Source: Kryptolebias marmoratus (taxonomy: Eukaryota; Chordata; Actinopteri; Cyprinodontiformes; Rivulidae). Taken from it: a stretch of 64,000 bases of DNA. Both the position numbers and the translations under genes were made by a program. The notes beneath the pieces are model-generated. The model did no database searches, was not told where the DNA came from, and was given only the letters and a program-made list of their open reading frames with translations. Position 1 is the first letter of the stretch; each line of letters begins with the position of its first letter. The DNA is taken from positions 5,604,226 to 5,668,225 of the forward strand of contig NC_051435.1 in the NCBI RefSeq assembly GCF_001649575.2, read 5' to 3'. Shown here piece by piece: positions 1-12,700 of this stretch.

Positions 1-669
1 GCAGTGGTGCCTTCAGAGTATTTTCAGAGGAGTGGCCACTGTTAGTCTTGGGGTGGCACACATTCTCATTGAGAACAGCACAGTCACCACTCAGCTCATT
101 AATGTTGTGGTGGGTGGAAAAAGAGGCAAACCAAGAGTGCAGACTGATTGCGAGAACTAAAAGAAAACTTATTCAAAGTAAAAGAACAAAACAAAGGGCT
201 GACGTGGCAGCAAAACTAAACATAACAGAACCCAGAACTGAAACATGAGCAACTAGACGGGAGGCACAACCAGACAGCATATTGGAGGGACAAAGTGACA
301 ATGAGCCAGCAGCGAGCGGAGGAAATGACCAGGTTTTAAACACAGGAGGTAATTAGGAAAAGTGGGCCCAGGTGAGATGATTATGAAACCAGGAGCAGGT
401 GGAGATGGGCATGACAAGGAAAGAAGGAGGAGGAGAGGTGAATCCTGACAGGCAGAGAACAAGACCACAAGAAAACAACAAAAGAGACAACAAACCCAAA
501 CCCAAAAAGAGACCAGAAACAAAACACTAACCACAAAAAGAAACCGAATCCTGACATTAAAGCTTAATCTCTCCTCTCTCTCAAATTTATATTCCTAAAT
601 GAAACTACCATTCCTTGAAAGAATGCATATTATTGGCTGCCCTGGATGCCAAAGTTTTAAACAAAAATT

Positions 670-900
670 CTGCTAAATCTGTCAGCTGTCAGACCATATG
701 TTGGTCACGGCTTTCAGCTGTTACGACAGCTAAAAAGAAGCTCAAAATCTGTAAAATTGGCTTATTTGGTTATACTCATTTATGTGTTGGCTAAGGTCAA
801 TTAGCTGAGGCAGCCATCTTGATTCAGGTTGACTCCAAAGGTTCATCAGGTCTAGATGTACATCCAGTGATTACTTTCTGAGAATTTCATTAATTGCTGT
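670..900 (-). repeat. Dispersed repeat, family A, antisense copy
   Basis: Read on the minus strand this segment carries the phrases gtaatcactggatgtacatc, gagtcaacctgaatcaagat and ggctgcctcagctaattgac. These align by eye with the two tandem units at 54720-55290. The core CAAGATGGCTGC followed by an 'agctaa' phrase is shared by the copies. I do not recognise the class; no ORF or terminal repeats were seen. Confidence 0.5.
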
Positions 901-2449
901 CCTGTGGTTCACATGACATTTTGCTTTTTTTCTAATGGGCACATTATTCATATAAGACTGCCTGGTGGGTGGGAGGGGTGGGGTCTACACGTGCATTTTA
1001 GGCCCTTGGTGGTGTCCCTTGTCTCAAGGTGTCTCTTATAGATTCGAAACCTCAAAGAAAAAGAAAATTAGAATAAAATTAGAATTAAAAAATCACTTCA
1101 GCTGGAAAAATTCTGACAAACCACCATTTCCTCTTTTCCTAAGAATGTTAGTGCAATGGCAAAAACGACTAGTTCTGCAGACTCATACATTATGCATCAT
1201 GACTACGCTGAGACAATTAAACCGTTCAGGCACCCCAGCTGTCGACTACAACCACTAACTCTCAAGGCCATAGTTACTGTATGTGCCATGACAAATTTGG
1301 TTTGTGCAAAACTCAGGCACTGAAAAATCTTTTTACCTTCTTCGACACAGGGTGAGCATATCTAATCAAAAATATTCAAACCAGAGTTTCCATATAGTTT
1401 AAAAAACGCAAAAAAACAAGTTGTTGCAATGACTATAACAGTGGAAGTGGTCTATGAGGTGCTGATGACACATTTAGGAGTTTCCTGCTTTCCCATCAAC
1501 CTACGTGCAAACTCACTGCATTTGATTCATTTATATCTGTGGGGAGCTGCAGCTTATAGATGCAGAAGTGGCTGAGGATATATTTCTGACACAGCCTCGA
1601 GCTTTCAGTTTTTCTTCACAGTAAATGGCTGTTTAAAACTACTTAACTTTTTGATTTGTTTGTCTGTGCAGGAACATATTACAAATATATAATCTATTAT
1701 AGTTCTCTTTAAAACCAAAACAGAACAATTTAGAAGAAAAAGAAAACAAAAGTTATTACTGCAGGGCAGCCATAGATTCTTACATCATCCATGAAATCAA
1801 ACTCTCTCCCAGAATGCTGACATTTTAATTCATAAGAAACTGCCTCTAGCTGATTCAACTAAGAATTTCAAGACAACCGTTTTACTTACTCAGCTGCAAT
1901 GAAACATTTCAAGTGGTGAGATTTAAAGATATCTAGAAATAATCAGCCTGAGAAAAACGTTGAGTCTACCCCTCTAATCACTTCATCTTTCTTCAGACTG
2001 TGACCTTATCTCCCTGGAGGATATGAGGGACTGACGGCAGAAGAAAAAGAGCTAAAGGCAAAGAGAGAATAAAGAGATGTGAGGAGATTAAATAGTTTAG
2101 TTTTTAGCAATACAAGTGTACTCTGTTGTGCACTTCATGGTCCAGACTATGAAAACTTGATCTGCTGATCAACAATATGTTCAGTAAAATCGGAAAGTAT
2201 TAAAATATACAAAATAAACAACCTTATTTCTTAGCAAGGCAGGTTTATTCCACATCTCTGCATTTTATCTTCTATCTTCGGTGCCTTTAAATCTAAATCC
2301 TAATGTGAAGAGCAAACCAACACAGCATTTTTTTGTGTAATTTGAAAGGTTATTTTGTCAACTTATTGGATGAGTAACTACTGGGTGAAAGTTAAAGGCA
2401 AGAAGTGCACATAGTGAGTAATTATTCCATGAAAGGCAGGTGATAATGT

Positions 2450-2770
2450 AAATGCATATGTGTGTATGTGTTTGGTCGTCTGGATGGATTTTAATGGAAC
2501 CTTCAGAAAGTAATTTTTGGATGTACATACAACTGATTACCTTATGGACTCCACCTTAGTCTACACAAAAATGGCTATACCTAAGTGAATTTTACACTTA
2601 TTGAACTAAAGTTTGTGTTGTAGTAGCTGAGAGTCATTTACAACACATGTTCCAAGCAGTAACAGATCACATAAGATATTGCATGTGTTTTTGCATCATG
2701 GTATCTTCAAGGTTTGACCAAAATGACTATAACTCCATCATTTCTCAAAAAAACTTCATCTTAGTGTAAA
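2450..2770 (+). repeat. Dispersed repeat, family A, sense copy
   Basis: This copy contains 'ggatggattttaatggaacc', 'gtacatacaactgatta', 'aaaatggctatac' and 'gtgttgtagtagctgagag'. The same ordered phrases occur in 54720-55290, and the last also near 6088-6104. Similarity is diverged but collinear, as expected of an old interspersed element. Class unknown. Confidence 0.5.
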
Positions 2771-4854
2771 ACTCTGGCATGAAAGGCAGCAGGTGATATT
2801 CATTCCTTCAAAGAATTCTAGGCCTTTAATTTAAAACAATAATCCATTTACTAGACCCCCTCAGTCGTGTGTTACAGTCTGGCTTCATTTCAGTGGTTAA
2901 CATCTGTAAACCACGTCTGCTACTGCAGCGCTGTGACCGGTGATGATTAGACTGGAAATCCCAGTTTAAAGGCTTTATTGTGCAAACTAACTGCCTGATG
3001 TGGCCTCACATATAAACATACACACATTCTTATGGTCACATTGATTAGTTTTAGGTGGTCATTTCTTCCAGCAAAACTGAATCATGCAGGAGGATCAAAA
3101 AGGAAACTGAAATAGTAATTTTCATTAAACAGAATGGGAACAGTGAAGCAAAAACATAAGACACAGACATCAGGTTTTTCTTTGTTATTGTGCTAATATG
3201 CTTGTATAAAAATATGTGATGTAAACTTCTTAATATAAGCAGAAATGTTACAGATTATATAGACTGAACCTTGTTTGCATCAAGCCTGAAAAGGAGAAGT
3301 GAAAACAAACAGGACTGTGGAAGGAATGAATGATTCTGAAACTGTTGGGGAGGGAGTGAAAAAAAATCCAAATTAGTGAAAATAGATGGAGAGTTAGGAA
3401 ATCCAGGCTGACTAAATAAAATTCATAGCTGACGTGTGGAAATATACTGTAACGTTGTGACGTTATTACACAAGATCTGGAATGATCATTCTGAAAAAGA
3501 GGGTAAGAAAAGAGGTCACAGCTGCAAAGTTTAGTACAGTTTGAATAACTAGTCATTTGTCACATATCAAAGGAGTTTATTGACTTTATCTTCTCCCAGC
3601 TACTTTTCCTGAGTCCTCTTTCCACCCGGTTCTTATCCAGATATTATTGAGATCACTACTCACATGAATTTCATTTATCAACTAATGCAAATTTTCAGGA
3701 TTAAAGTTCATAGCAAGATAAGTTTGATTCCACCAATTAGTTGTAAATCTGTTCTATTAACCTAAATTAACCCCCTCAATATAAAGCTAAATTTGACCTG
3801 TGACCTCTAGGGCAGAAGTTGCATATTTATCAAAGACTACCTGATTCTCAAATGTCTTTTTCCCCATAAAGACAGCTTTTCTACACAAATGAACATTAAG
3901 TTTATGATTCATGAGAACCATATGAGGTTCTCATGAGGTTCGTGAGATATTTTGCTAACACTACAGACAAACACACACACACAGATCTAAGCAAAAACAT
4001 TATTTCTTTTTGCTGAAGGCAAAAGGCAACTTTCGCAATCATTTAATCTGCATGATAATAGTTTCCAGGCTTTAGCCTAAGAATAACTGCATTATCTCAC
4101 TGTACTGGATTTATGTGACAGTTTTGTTATTACGACATGATACAGTTATGGGCGTTGTTTTCTTTTCTTTTACTGAGTAGGTCTTTTTTCGATGTATTGT
4201 TAAGTTTCTGTTAAGACAATTTTTCAGTTCAATGCAGAAAAATAACTGTCAAAGCCTCAAAGATCAGTGTAAAATCTGAGAAGCATTTATGACGAGGAGC
4301 CTTTCCACTTGGACCTTTTTTGAAGCCAGAAATGTGATTGTTGATTATTGTTTGTCACCATTTAAAAAACACATTCTGTTTAAATCTTAGTGTCCATAGC
4401 AGACTATGTTTTCTATCTACAAGATAAAATGTAACAGATGGACATATCTATGATATATCATAAGTTCCACTGTAAGTAATCACCGTCTCCTGATGTGGAG
4501 CAAGTGGTCAATAAAACAAAGTGTTAAGACAGATGTCACAAATGATGCCAGAACAAAAACTCTCTGAGACCTCAAAAATGGGCCCATGCTCCACAGATTT
4601 CCTGACACACACATAACAGTGGTTACAAAGTCTTCTCTCATTTAGATTGATTGGCTTCATTTTACAACATACTGAAGATCAATCAGTTTGACTGCTGTAA
4701 CAGTTGAGCTCATGGCACCATGGAGGAAATAATGACACCTAGTGAGCAGTTTTTTTTTATTTTGGACAGAGTTGTTTCACTAAGTAAATTGGTTCTGAAT
4801 GTTAACTATGTTTCTGTTTTGGTTTAAAACAGATGATAAACCCACTTCATCATC

Positions 4855-5140
4855 CATTCATCCATTTCTTGATGCTTATTTGTGGTCAGGTTTAAGGAGC
4901 AACAGGAAACACAGACGTCTCTCACCCAAGTGACATTCTGCAGCTCTCCCAGGGTAGTGAGGATATACAGTATGTCCTGGATCTGACCTGGGGTCTCCTT
5001 TTAGTGGGGCGTTTATCCAGAGGGAAATACCAAGGAGGCATCCTAATCAGAAACACAAACAACCTCAGCTGCCTGCTTTCGATGTGAAGGAGGAGTGACT
5101 CTACTCTGTGCGCCCCATTGGTGACGGAGCTCCTCAAAGG
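4855..5140 (-). mobile_element. Non-LTR retrotransposon fragment (RTE/Rex-like), RT C-terminal tail
   Basis: The minus strand from 5137 to 4922 is open for 71 codons and reads like the C-terminal tail of a fish LINE reverse transcriptase: RSSV near the start, then LLLHIESRQLRL, IRMPPWYFP, KRRPQVRSRT and PWES. In intact relatives these correspond to 'LLLHIERSQLRW..H..RMPPGRLP....RRPRGRPRTRW'. The + strand edge has the catccatt-type short repeat typical of the element's 3' end. It is a truncated, mutated relic. The clade name is from memory of family sequences, not a search. Confidence 0.6.
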
Positions 5141-6536
5141 ACAACATATTTTTCTCTGACTGCATCAACAAATAGTAAAATAATGTAACAACCAGTCAGC
5201 AGATATGTGCAGAAATTGCATTATAAGTCTATTGTTGTATCATGACAGCTAAACTGGTGTCATCATACTGTTTTAGGTTATGTTTGAACAACTATTCCTA
5301 AGATGGGTTCTTTAGAAATCATTTAAATTATTTATTTTTTCCAATCGTAGAATATCGTGCTGCATTTAAATGTTCAACCAATCATGGTGCATTTCTAGAC
5401 TCACCCAGAACCATCAATTTCATGTCATCGAAGGTTCTCATCAAGCTGGGAAAACTCCTACTTTGAGGTAGGAGCTAAAAAGACCCCATAAACATAGCTG
5501 TATGAACTACGATCAGCTGAAGTTCCTGAGGTGTTTATGCATATAATTAGCTGGAATGAAGAAAAAAATGGTGGTTCAAAAACACCTCAAATGTACAGAG
5601 CTATCGCCACAAAGATTAGGCAAAAAAAGGAGATAAATTAAAAGCACTGTATGCTTCATACTTCATGTGGGCTGTAGGGGAACCTATGGTGATTTAAAAA
5701 TGATTTTAAATGGGCCTAACTGGGCTGACTGACTTATGCAACAAATGAAAAGTCAGAAAGAGAAGCAAAGAAAAATACACTTTACTGTTGATTTGCACCC
5801 TATAAACATTAACTTGATTTACTGAAAAAATATTACAATAAAACACCTATTGATATAAACGCTCCAACACTCTACAGACCCTGAAACTTTGGGCTGCTGG
5901 AGACTTTCCTGACACTGACATCATGTGACCTATTTCCTGCAAATCATCGAGTCTGTAAAGCTATAGGCCAATATATGTGGTGGGTTGCTTCAGTCTTCTA
6001 AAAATTAAATATCACTTCAATATGAATGAAACAAAACACAGAAATAGCAACACCTCAGTCTTTTACACACACTGAGGTGAAGTCGGTGTTGTAGTAGCTG
6101 AGATTGTATACTCTGATCACACAAAATCTGCAGTTAAAGCTTGTCAACCTTGTTTTTTTTAAAGTTCAGTTTAGGATAATCTTTTATCCTGATACAAATA
6201 GCTGTATATTTTTTAGGAATAAATATTTTTGCTTGGTAATGCCTGCAGCACTTCCATGCTGCATGGCTAGTCGTGTCTCATTGTTGGACCTCCCTCTGCC
6301 TGAAAGTGAGCCATGCCCAGATAAATGAGTCCCAGCTCAGAGAGGGGGGACCTGCAGTCAGGGGCCACAGGCTGAAGGAGGAGGCTGGAGGGACGCGCTG
6401 GAACCCACTTCTCTCCGGTGAAATCATTACTAACACACCTTTCTAAAAAAGGGATCATCTGCTACCGCACTCTGCAGCAGCCTGGTGGCTCCTTTTTTTT
6501 TTTTCTTTCTTTAGTTTTTCTTCTTTTTGAAGCAAA

Positions 6537-9500
6537 ATGTCTGGCCACAGCACCACCATAGCCGGGGTGCTGGTCGCCCTGTGGATCGGGAGCGCGGTGA
6601 ACTGCGTGCCACACGGGACGCACAGGAACCGGAGACAGGCGCAGCAGTATCACGCGTCTTCAGTCTCTCAAGGTAGAAGCTGTTAATTTTATTTCTGTTT
6701 TAATTTGTAAAGGATTCATAATACAGATCGGCGTTCGGGGCACACAGTTTTGAAAAGTATTTGCATGTAATGTTATCAACCCAGTGATGACATCAACTTT
6801 TTAACTATCCTAATCAGTCTCTGCTTTGGGTCACAAGATCAACCTTTAACCCCTTCAGCCTCCTTCAGATTCATTCATGTGAACCTTGTAATAATCTGAG
6901 TTTACTCAGACTCTTTCTTTCTGAAAACTGAAACTGATAAAAGGAAAAGAAAGATGTGGATTGCATGGGTGGGAATCAGGGAGTTTTAACAAAGAATGTG
7001 TGCCTGGAGGGGGAAAAAAAGTGGATGACTATTATCCTCCAGCCTGTGGAAGTGATTTATGACAGTTCAGATGGACCTTTTGAAGGCAGGTCACCCTCAC
7101 TGAAGCTAATTTAACAGACATGGGTAAAGTTCAATAGAATGCTTAAATTAGGCTTCAGTTATGTTGCTATAAAAAGGGTTTTGTTTATTGTTTAATCAGC
7201 AGTAAAGATCAGTATGAGAAGCTGTGGTTGGCGTTAAACCACTTTCCAGTGACTAAATGTGTCTTTCCAGTCTGAATCTGTAGTGTTTAATTAGCTGTTT
7301 TGTTTTCTCTCATCTTTTTCCCTTTGCTCTGCTCAGATGGTTGTATGGAGAATGGCCGCTTCTATAATATTAATGACCAGTGGGAGAGGCCATTTTGGGG
7401 CAAAACTCTCATCTGTACCTGCCACGGAGTTGCAGGGATCAAGTGTAAAAGCAAACCTGATGGTTAGTTTGTGTGCAGTTAATTCCCCAAACATATTTTA
7501 TTTGCATTAATACTCACATCACATTTTAATTTCTCCCTAAAACCTAACATATTTGTCCTTTTTTGTCCCTGCAGAGGAGGAAAAGTGCTACGATGAGCTC
7601 AGCCTGAAGTCCTACAGTGTGGGAGAAACATTTGAGAGCTTCAGGGATGGCATGACTTGGGACTGCACGTGTCTTGGATCTGGGAGGAGCAAAATTAGCT
7701 GCACCATTGCCAGTATGTGTGGACTTTGTTTTTGTCTGTGGTTTCACACACACCTTCTTTGTTTGGAGGGGGCTACCCCTTGCTGTTACTGCTTTAACCT
7801 CAGACCACACATCCTGAGGTTTTTTTTTTTTTCCTTGTCCTTGTATGTCAGAAAGAGTTAAACTCCATATTCTCTCCACTTCATTAGCATTTGGAGCCGT
7901 GTAGTTGTTTGCAGTGAGGTGGAGGGTTAGACAATGATGAAAATATTTGAGTTTTTAAAAATTATTTTGCTCTTAACACACACACACACAGAAACATGCA
8001 GTAAAACTGTTACTTATTTTCCCAACATCAGATCGCTGTCATGATGGTGGTGTTTCACATAAGATCGGAGACACCTGGAGGAGACCAAATGAAGCAGGAG
8101 GTGCTATGTTGGAGTGTGTCTGCCTGGGTAATGGCAAAGGAGAATGGACCTGCAAACCTATTGGTGAGTCAATCAGACAGCTGACTCACAGATGACTAAA
8201 TGGATGCAGTCATGAATCTCAAAACTGAAATGTCCTTTCAAAAAAACTGTCTTTGTTTCTTCTTTTTTTCACCACCTGCAGTAAGCATTATTTTGTGACT
8301 GTATGAGTGTTGATCCATGAGCATTGCTAACTCAAAATTAATTCACCTGTGTTTTGCAGCTGAGAGTTGCTATGACAATTCCGTTGGCGTATCTTACAAT
8401 GTTGGGGAGACGTGGGAGAGGAAATATGAGGAATGGATGATGGTGGAATGCACCTGTCGAGGAGAGGGGACTGGAAGCATCAAATGCACTTCAAAAAGTA
8501 AGACTCCTTTTAATTATCACTCACTGCATCTTTATTCACTTATCCTATACTGCAGCTAGTCTGATAATTAAGAGATTCTTTACAGATCTTCTTTTTCCAT
8601 TTGCTTTACAATTTATGATTTGCTACTTCACCCACAGGTTTGGAAAAACACACCCTTCTGCCACTTATGGGCCAGGATTTTATTTTATTTTTTAATACAA
8701 CTTACATTTTTTGCACAATGACTGTCTGAAGCTTACCTTCTAGTCTGTGTCTCTGTCTGCCTGTCTAATTAGGAGTACTGTCAGGGAGTGAGACACATGT
8801 ATGTGCAGTTACCACTAAACATTGCAGTATATCTTGGTAGTCTTTACACTTCTTGTACAGTTTATGCATCAAAATAGGAACATGTTTTCATCTTAGATTA
8901 TTACAAAAGTAAGTTTAATCGTTATTCTAGGTTTAAATAAAAAAAAATGTTTGTCGTATTTTGAGGCAGTAGCTCAACTGGCACCCTTCACAATGTCTTT
9001 AATAATATTCTAGTTTCATCTTTAGTATCTATTAAACCTGACAACCAGGTCAGTGGGAGTCAGTCCAACAGAAACTCTGACTAATTGCTTCACAAATCCA
9101 GCAGTTTTTGGAACACATGACTTTAATCATACTGTAACTGTGTCGGATACTTTTAATCACATTACAGCTGTGATATTTGGATGTTTTCAACAAGCTTTGT
9201 TGGAAATATTTACCAGCTGTTTATGTAATTTAAACCATGACATGTACCCTTGTGTATGCTCTTTGATGCGACAGATGATGAATGAAGTTATTGCTCATTA
9301 ACTTGTTGTTGCGTGCAAGACTTTGGGGTGGCCTTTTTTTTTATTTACTGGAGGTCCCTACATCACTACATTCCTCCATGTGCCCAAGTTATCAGCAGTG
9401 TTTTAAGACTCAAACATGGAAACAGCTGGTGGCCAGCAGGGATCACTCCCCACCAAGCGTCTGCAAACATTTCCAGATGAATCCTGACTTTTAAGTCTTC

Positions 9501-9749
9501 ACCATATGTGACCCCAAGACGTACAACAGTCGTAGGCCTACAGTGTCTTTTAATTTCATATTTATTTTTTCTATTTTCTTTTCCTCCTAGATTACTGTAA
9601 TGACAAGGATACTCTGACCGCATATCGTATCGGTGACACATGGTCCAAGACAGATGCCCAAGGCCGCTTGCTTCAGTGTCTGTGTGTGGGGAACGGTCGA
9701 GGCCAGTGGACGTGTGAGCAAAAAAGCTCACTTCACACCACCAGCCTAG
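6537..9749 (+). other. fn1: fn1 exons 1-6: signal/propeptide and type I modules 1-5
   Basis: Exons 6537-6672, 7337-7462, 7575-7712, 8032-8163, 8360-8497 and 9591-9749. Exon 1 encodes signal peptide and propeptide. Exons 2-6 each encode one type I module with the C..C-x-C..C pattern (for example CTC...C in module 1). This is the fibrin/heparin-binding and matrix-assembly region of the 70-kDa fragment. Every intron is phase 1, so modules are symmetric. Module 5 keeps the NGR tripeptide (GNGRGQW), which in other fibronectins can deamidate to an integrin-binding isoDGR; that function is inferred. The introns contain CA runs (7974-7991) and nothing else recognised; intron 6 (9750-10834) is AT-rich without coding signal. 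Confidence 0.95.
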
Positions 9750-12700
9750 GTGAGAACTGATAAAACCCGCGTCATTTCCCTCTCCCCTCTCACTTTCTGT
9801 ATCAATTAGAATGTATACCAAAGACAGATGTTATGAGGAGGGAGAGATAAGAAGTGCCAAGTGATGAAGTGAGAAAGACATGTTTTGTAGTCTGTGATCC
9901 TGACCCCATTGGACAGAGAGACAGACATGGTGTGTGGGAACAGGGGGGATGTTAGGGGAAAAGTGTTTGTTAGAAAAAAAAGGGCAGTGATTAAAGGGAT
10001 TATGGGGTGTGACACAGAAAATATCTCGTTGTGATTTAAGGTCAGTAAAACGCACACGAGGAACATCATTTTATTAGTGATTGTTTTTTTTTTTTTATTC
10101 GAAATATAAATTTTGTCTGAAAATATTTTATGTCAATGGAGCTAATAACATTTAAACTCTATTTAGCTTTGAACTTTACCACAACTTTAAGTTACATGTT
10201 TGTGTTTATTTGGTGGGTCTATTAAATTATTTATTTTTACATGCATTAGAATCATGCAATTTGTTTAAATCTGCACACTGACTTTCTGTTTAAAACTCTC
10301 GTTTTTAGCTTTTGTCTCTTTAATTCTCCCGTGGCCTTCAGGTGAAATTGACCCAAAGTTACAAGGGCTTCTCTACCTCTCTTCGTTTCAATTTCTATTG
10401 AGGGCCTCAGGAAGGTTAAGACCATTCTCTAAATAATGGCCCAGTTTTCTTTTACTGAAAAAAGGCTTTATTCTTACAAAGACTTGCTACACCAGCCAAA
10501 TTGCAAGCATTAGGTTAATGCTTACATTGTGATTAAGATCTGTAATAAAAGAAAAGTCAACAAGACATTACAGGCAGTGTGCATTATTTGTTGCAAATAC
10601 AAAGCTGTGTTGCACACTGAAGAAAAGAGGAAAAAATGCAAAAAAGCCCAATACTGGATCTTTAAATATGATTATTTTATTATATTTAATGAAGTGGGTC
10701 ACATATAGTTTTTTTTGTCTTCTGTTTTACTTCATCATGCAGTAGTTTCTGGTACATTTTTTATTAGTAGGCAATTATTTGCTTATCGCAGCTTTGACAT
10801 TTGTGATATAACATCAGATTTGGTTATGATTCAGGCACCGGCTCCCATGTGCTCACCAACATCCAGCCTGCTGTCTACCACCCCGTCACTGCACCTGAGT
10901 TTCCTCTGGAGTCAACCTGTAAGACTGATACGGGACTGACATACTTCAATGGACAGCGCTGGATCAAGAAACAGGGAAACAAAAAGATGGCCTGTACCTG
11001 CCTTGGCAATGGAGTGAGCTGTGACCAGTGGGGTGAGAGACGTTCTTCTTACATTTTCTTGTCAAATTAAAAAAAGAAAGTTGCTTTGGTAGGGCTACTT
11101 ATAACAGGCTTTTTTTCAAGTGGATTCCACCTGTGGACTAAAGACCTAATCAAATACATTTCAAAATGACTGATTGGGTTGTTTTATGTCTCCCTGCAGA
11201 TGGACCAGCTCCAGTGTATGGCGGGACCTCTGGAGGCCTTCCCTGTGTGTTCCCTTTTGTCCACAAGGGAAAGACCTACCACTCTTGTACATCAGATGGA
11301 CGCAGTGATGGACGGCTGTGGTGTTCCACCTCATCTGATTTTGATAAAGACCAGAAATATTCTTTCTGCACTGAGAAAAACGGTGAGGTGGCAGTGTTAC
11401 TAAAGTTGTAAATTTAGAAGGAATTTAGAAATGAAGACAGATGGAAACAGATGGCAAATAACTTTCATGGAAGAATGTTAAATACCAGACACACACATGT
11501 TGGTTAGAAATTTTCAATAATCTCAGGGCAAAGGCACAAGTTCCTTCAAATTTGCCATGGTCCAATGAATAACATTTTTAGTAAGGAGCAGTTTATGTGC
11601 CATATGACTGCTATCCTTGTTATACAAATTTCCCATAAACGTGTAGGGGTTATTTGAAACCATGGCAGTGTATTAACAAGTAGCTGCAGTTCTTCTTTCT
11701 CTTTCAGTAAATATATATTGTACATAAAGTATATCAGAAATATATCAGCAATATTCCATATTGCTCTGTACAGAGATCCTACAAATTAAAGCTACAAATT
11801 CGAGATTATTGATGCCCAAATTAATTGTTACTCTTGTTTCAACAGCGGTTGTTGTGACACGAGGCGGCAATTCTAATGGTGCTCTGTGTCAGTTCCCATT
11901 CCTCTACAATGGCCGAAACTACACAGACTGTACTGCAGATGGACGGAGGGACAGCATGAAGTGGTGTGGCACCACAACAAACTATGATGTAGAACAACTT
12001 TATGGGTTCTGCCCCATGTCTGGTAAGTAACAGTGTTCAAATAAAACAACTGCAGCTTTAAGTTTTGTTGGTTTTGCCAGCTAGCTGGCCAGCAAAGTTT
12101 GTTTCTAATCTTTTCATCAGAATAATTTTTATAAAGGAATCAGGGCTGATATCACAGACCCAGTTGCACTTGCAACTCTGACTTTTTATTAAGAGTAAAT
12201 GAAGATGAAAGGAATTAATTTATATTTAAATGTGGTTTGAAGTTGTTAGATTCTGCACCACCCAGTTGCTTTTAACCTGATGTGATCATATGAAGAACAA
12301 GAATTAATCAAAATGTAGCCTTATAGATTAGCCTGTATGGCTAAATCTGGCACATTTACAGTACTTAATGGATTTAAGTTCCTAATTAACATGCATTTCT
12401 CTATATAAATAAGTAAAGATAAAAAAATAAACAAATAAAATGTTTTTTCTGTTGTCTTGAAAAGCTTACTTTACTCCTAAGACCACCTTTTAGCTGACAT
12501 TCAATTGTTAAAACTGTTGAGTCAAGTTTTAACACTAATTGGGGAGGGGGGCTGTTTAAACACCTTGGCCATTGTCAAGGTGTATAAACAGAGCTGTTTG
12601 TGTCAGGTCAGCCCAGTCCTGTGGTGAAAGGAGCACATTGTCTCTATATTGACATTAACAGCTTCACAAGCATTACTCAAAACAAACACGGATGTTGAGA

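Larger units (their letters stand above)
1..6400. other. Non-coding upstream flank of fn1
   Basis: No spliced or unspliced gene could be supported here. The open frames are short (at most about 100 residues), lack recognisable domains and lie in low-complexity or repeat-like DNA. Roughly 240-560 is purine- and A-rich, with two copies of the phrase gaatcctgaca about 120 bases apart, and looks like an old interspersed element of unknown class. Separate entries cover the dispersed-repeat copies (about 670-900, 2450-2770, 6060-6120) and the LINE fragment (4855-5140). A short CA run lies near 3968-3983. Confidence 0.6.

Noticed and set aside
9366..9821. 151-codon antisense frame over fn1 exon 6
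   Set aside because: It lies opposite the type I module 5 exon and has no recognisable domain.
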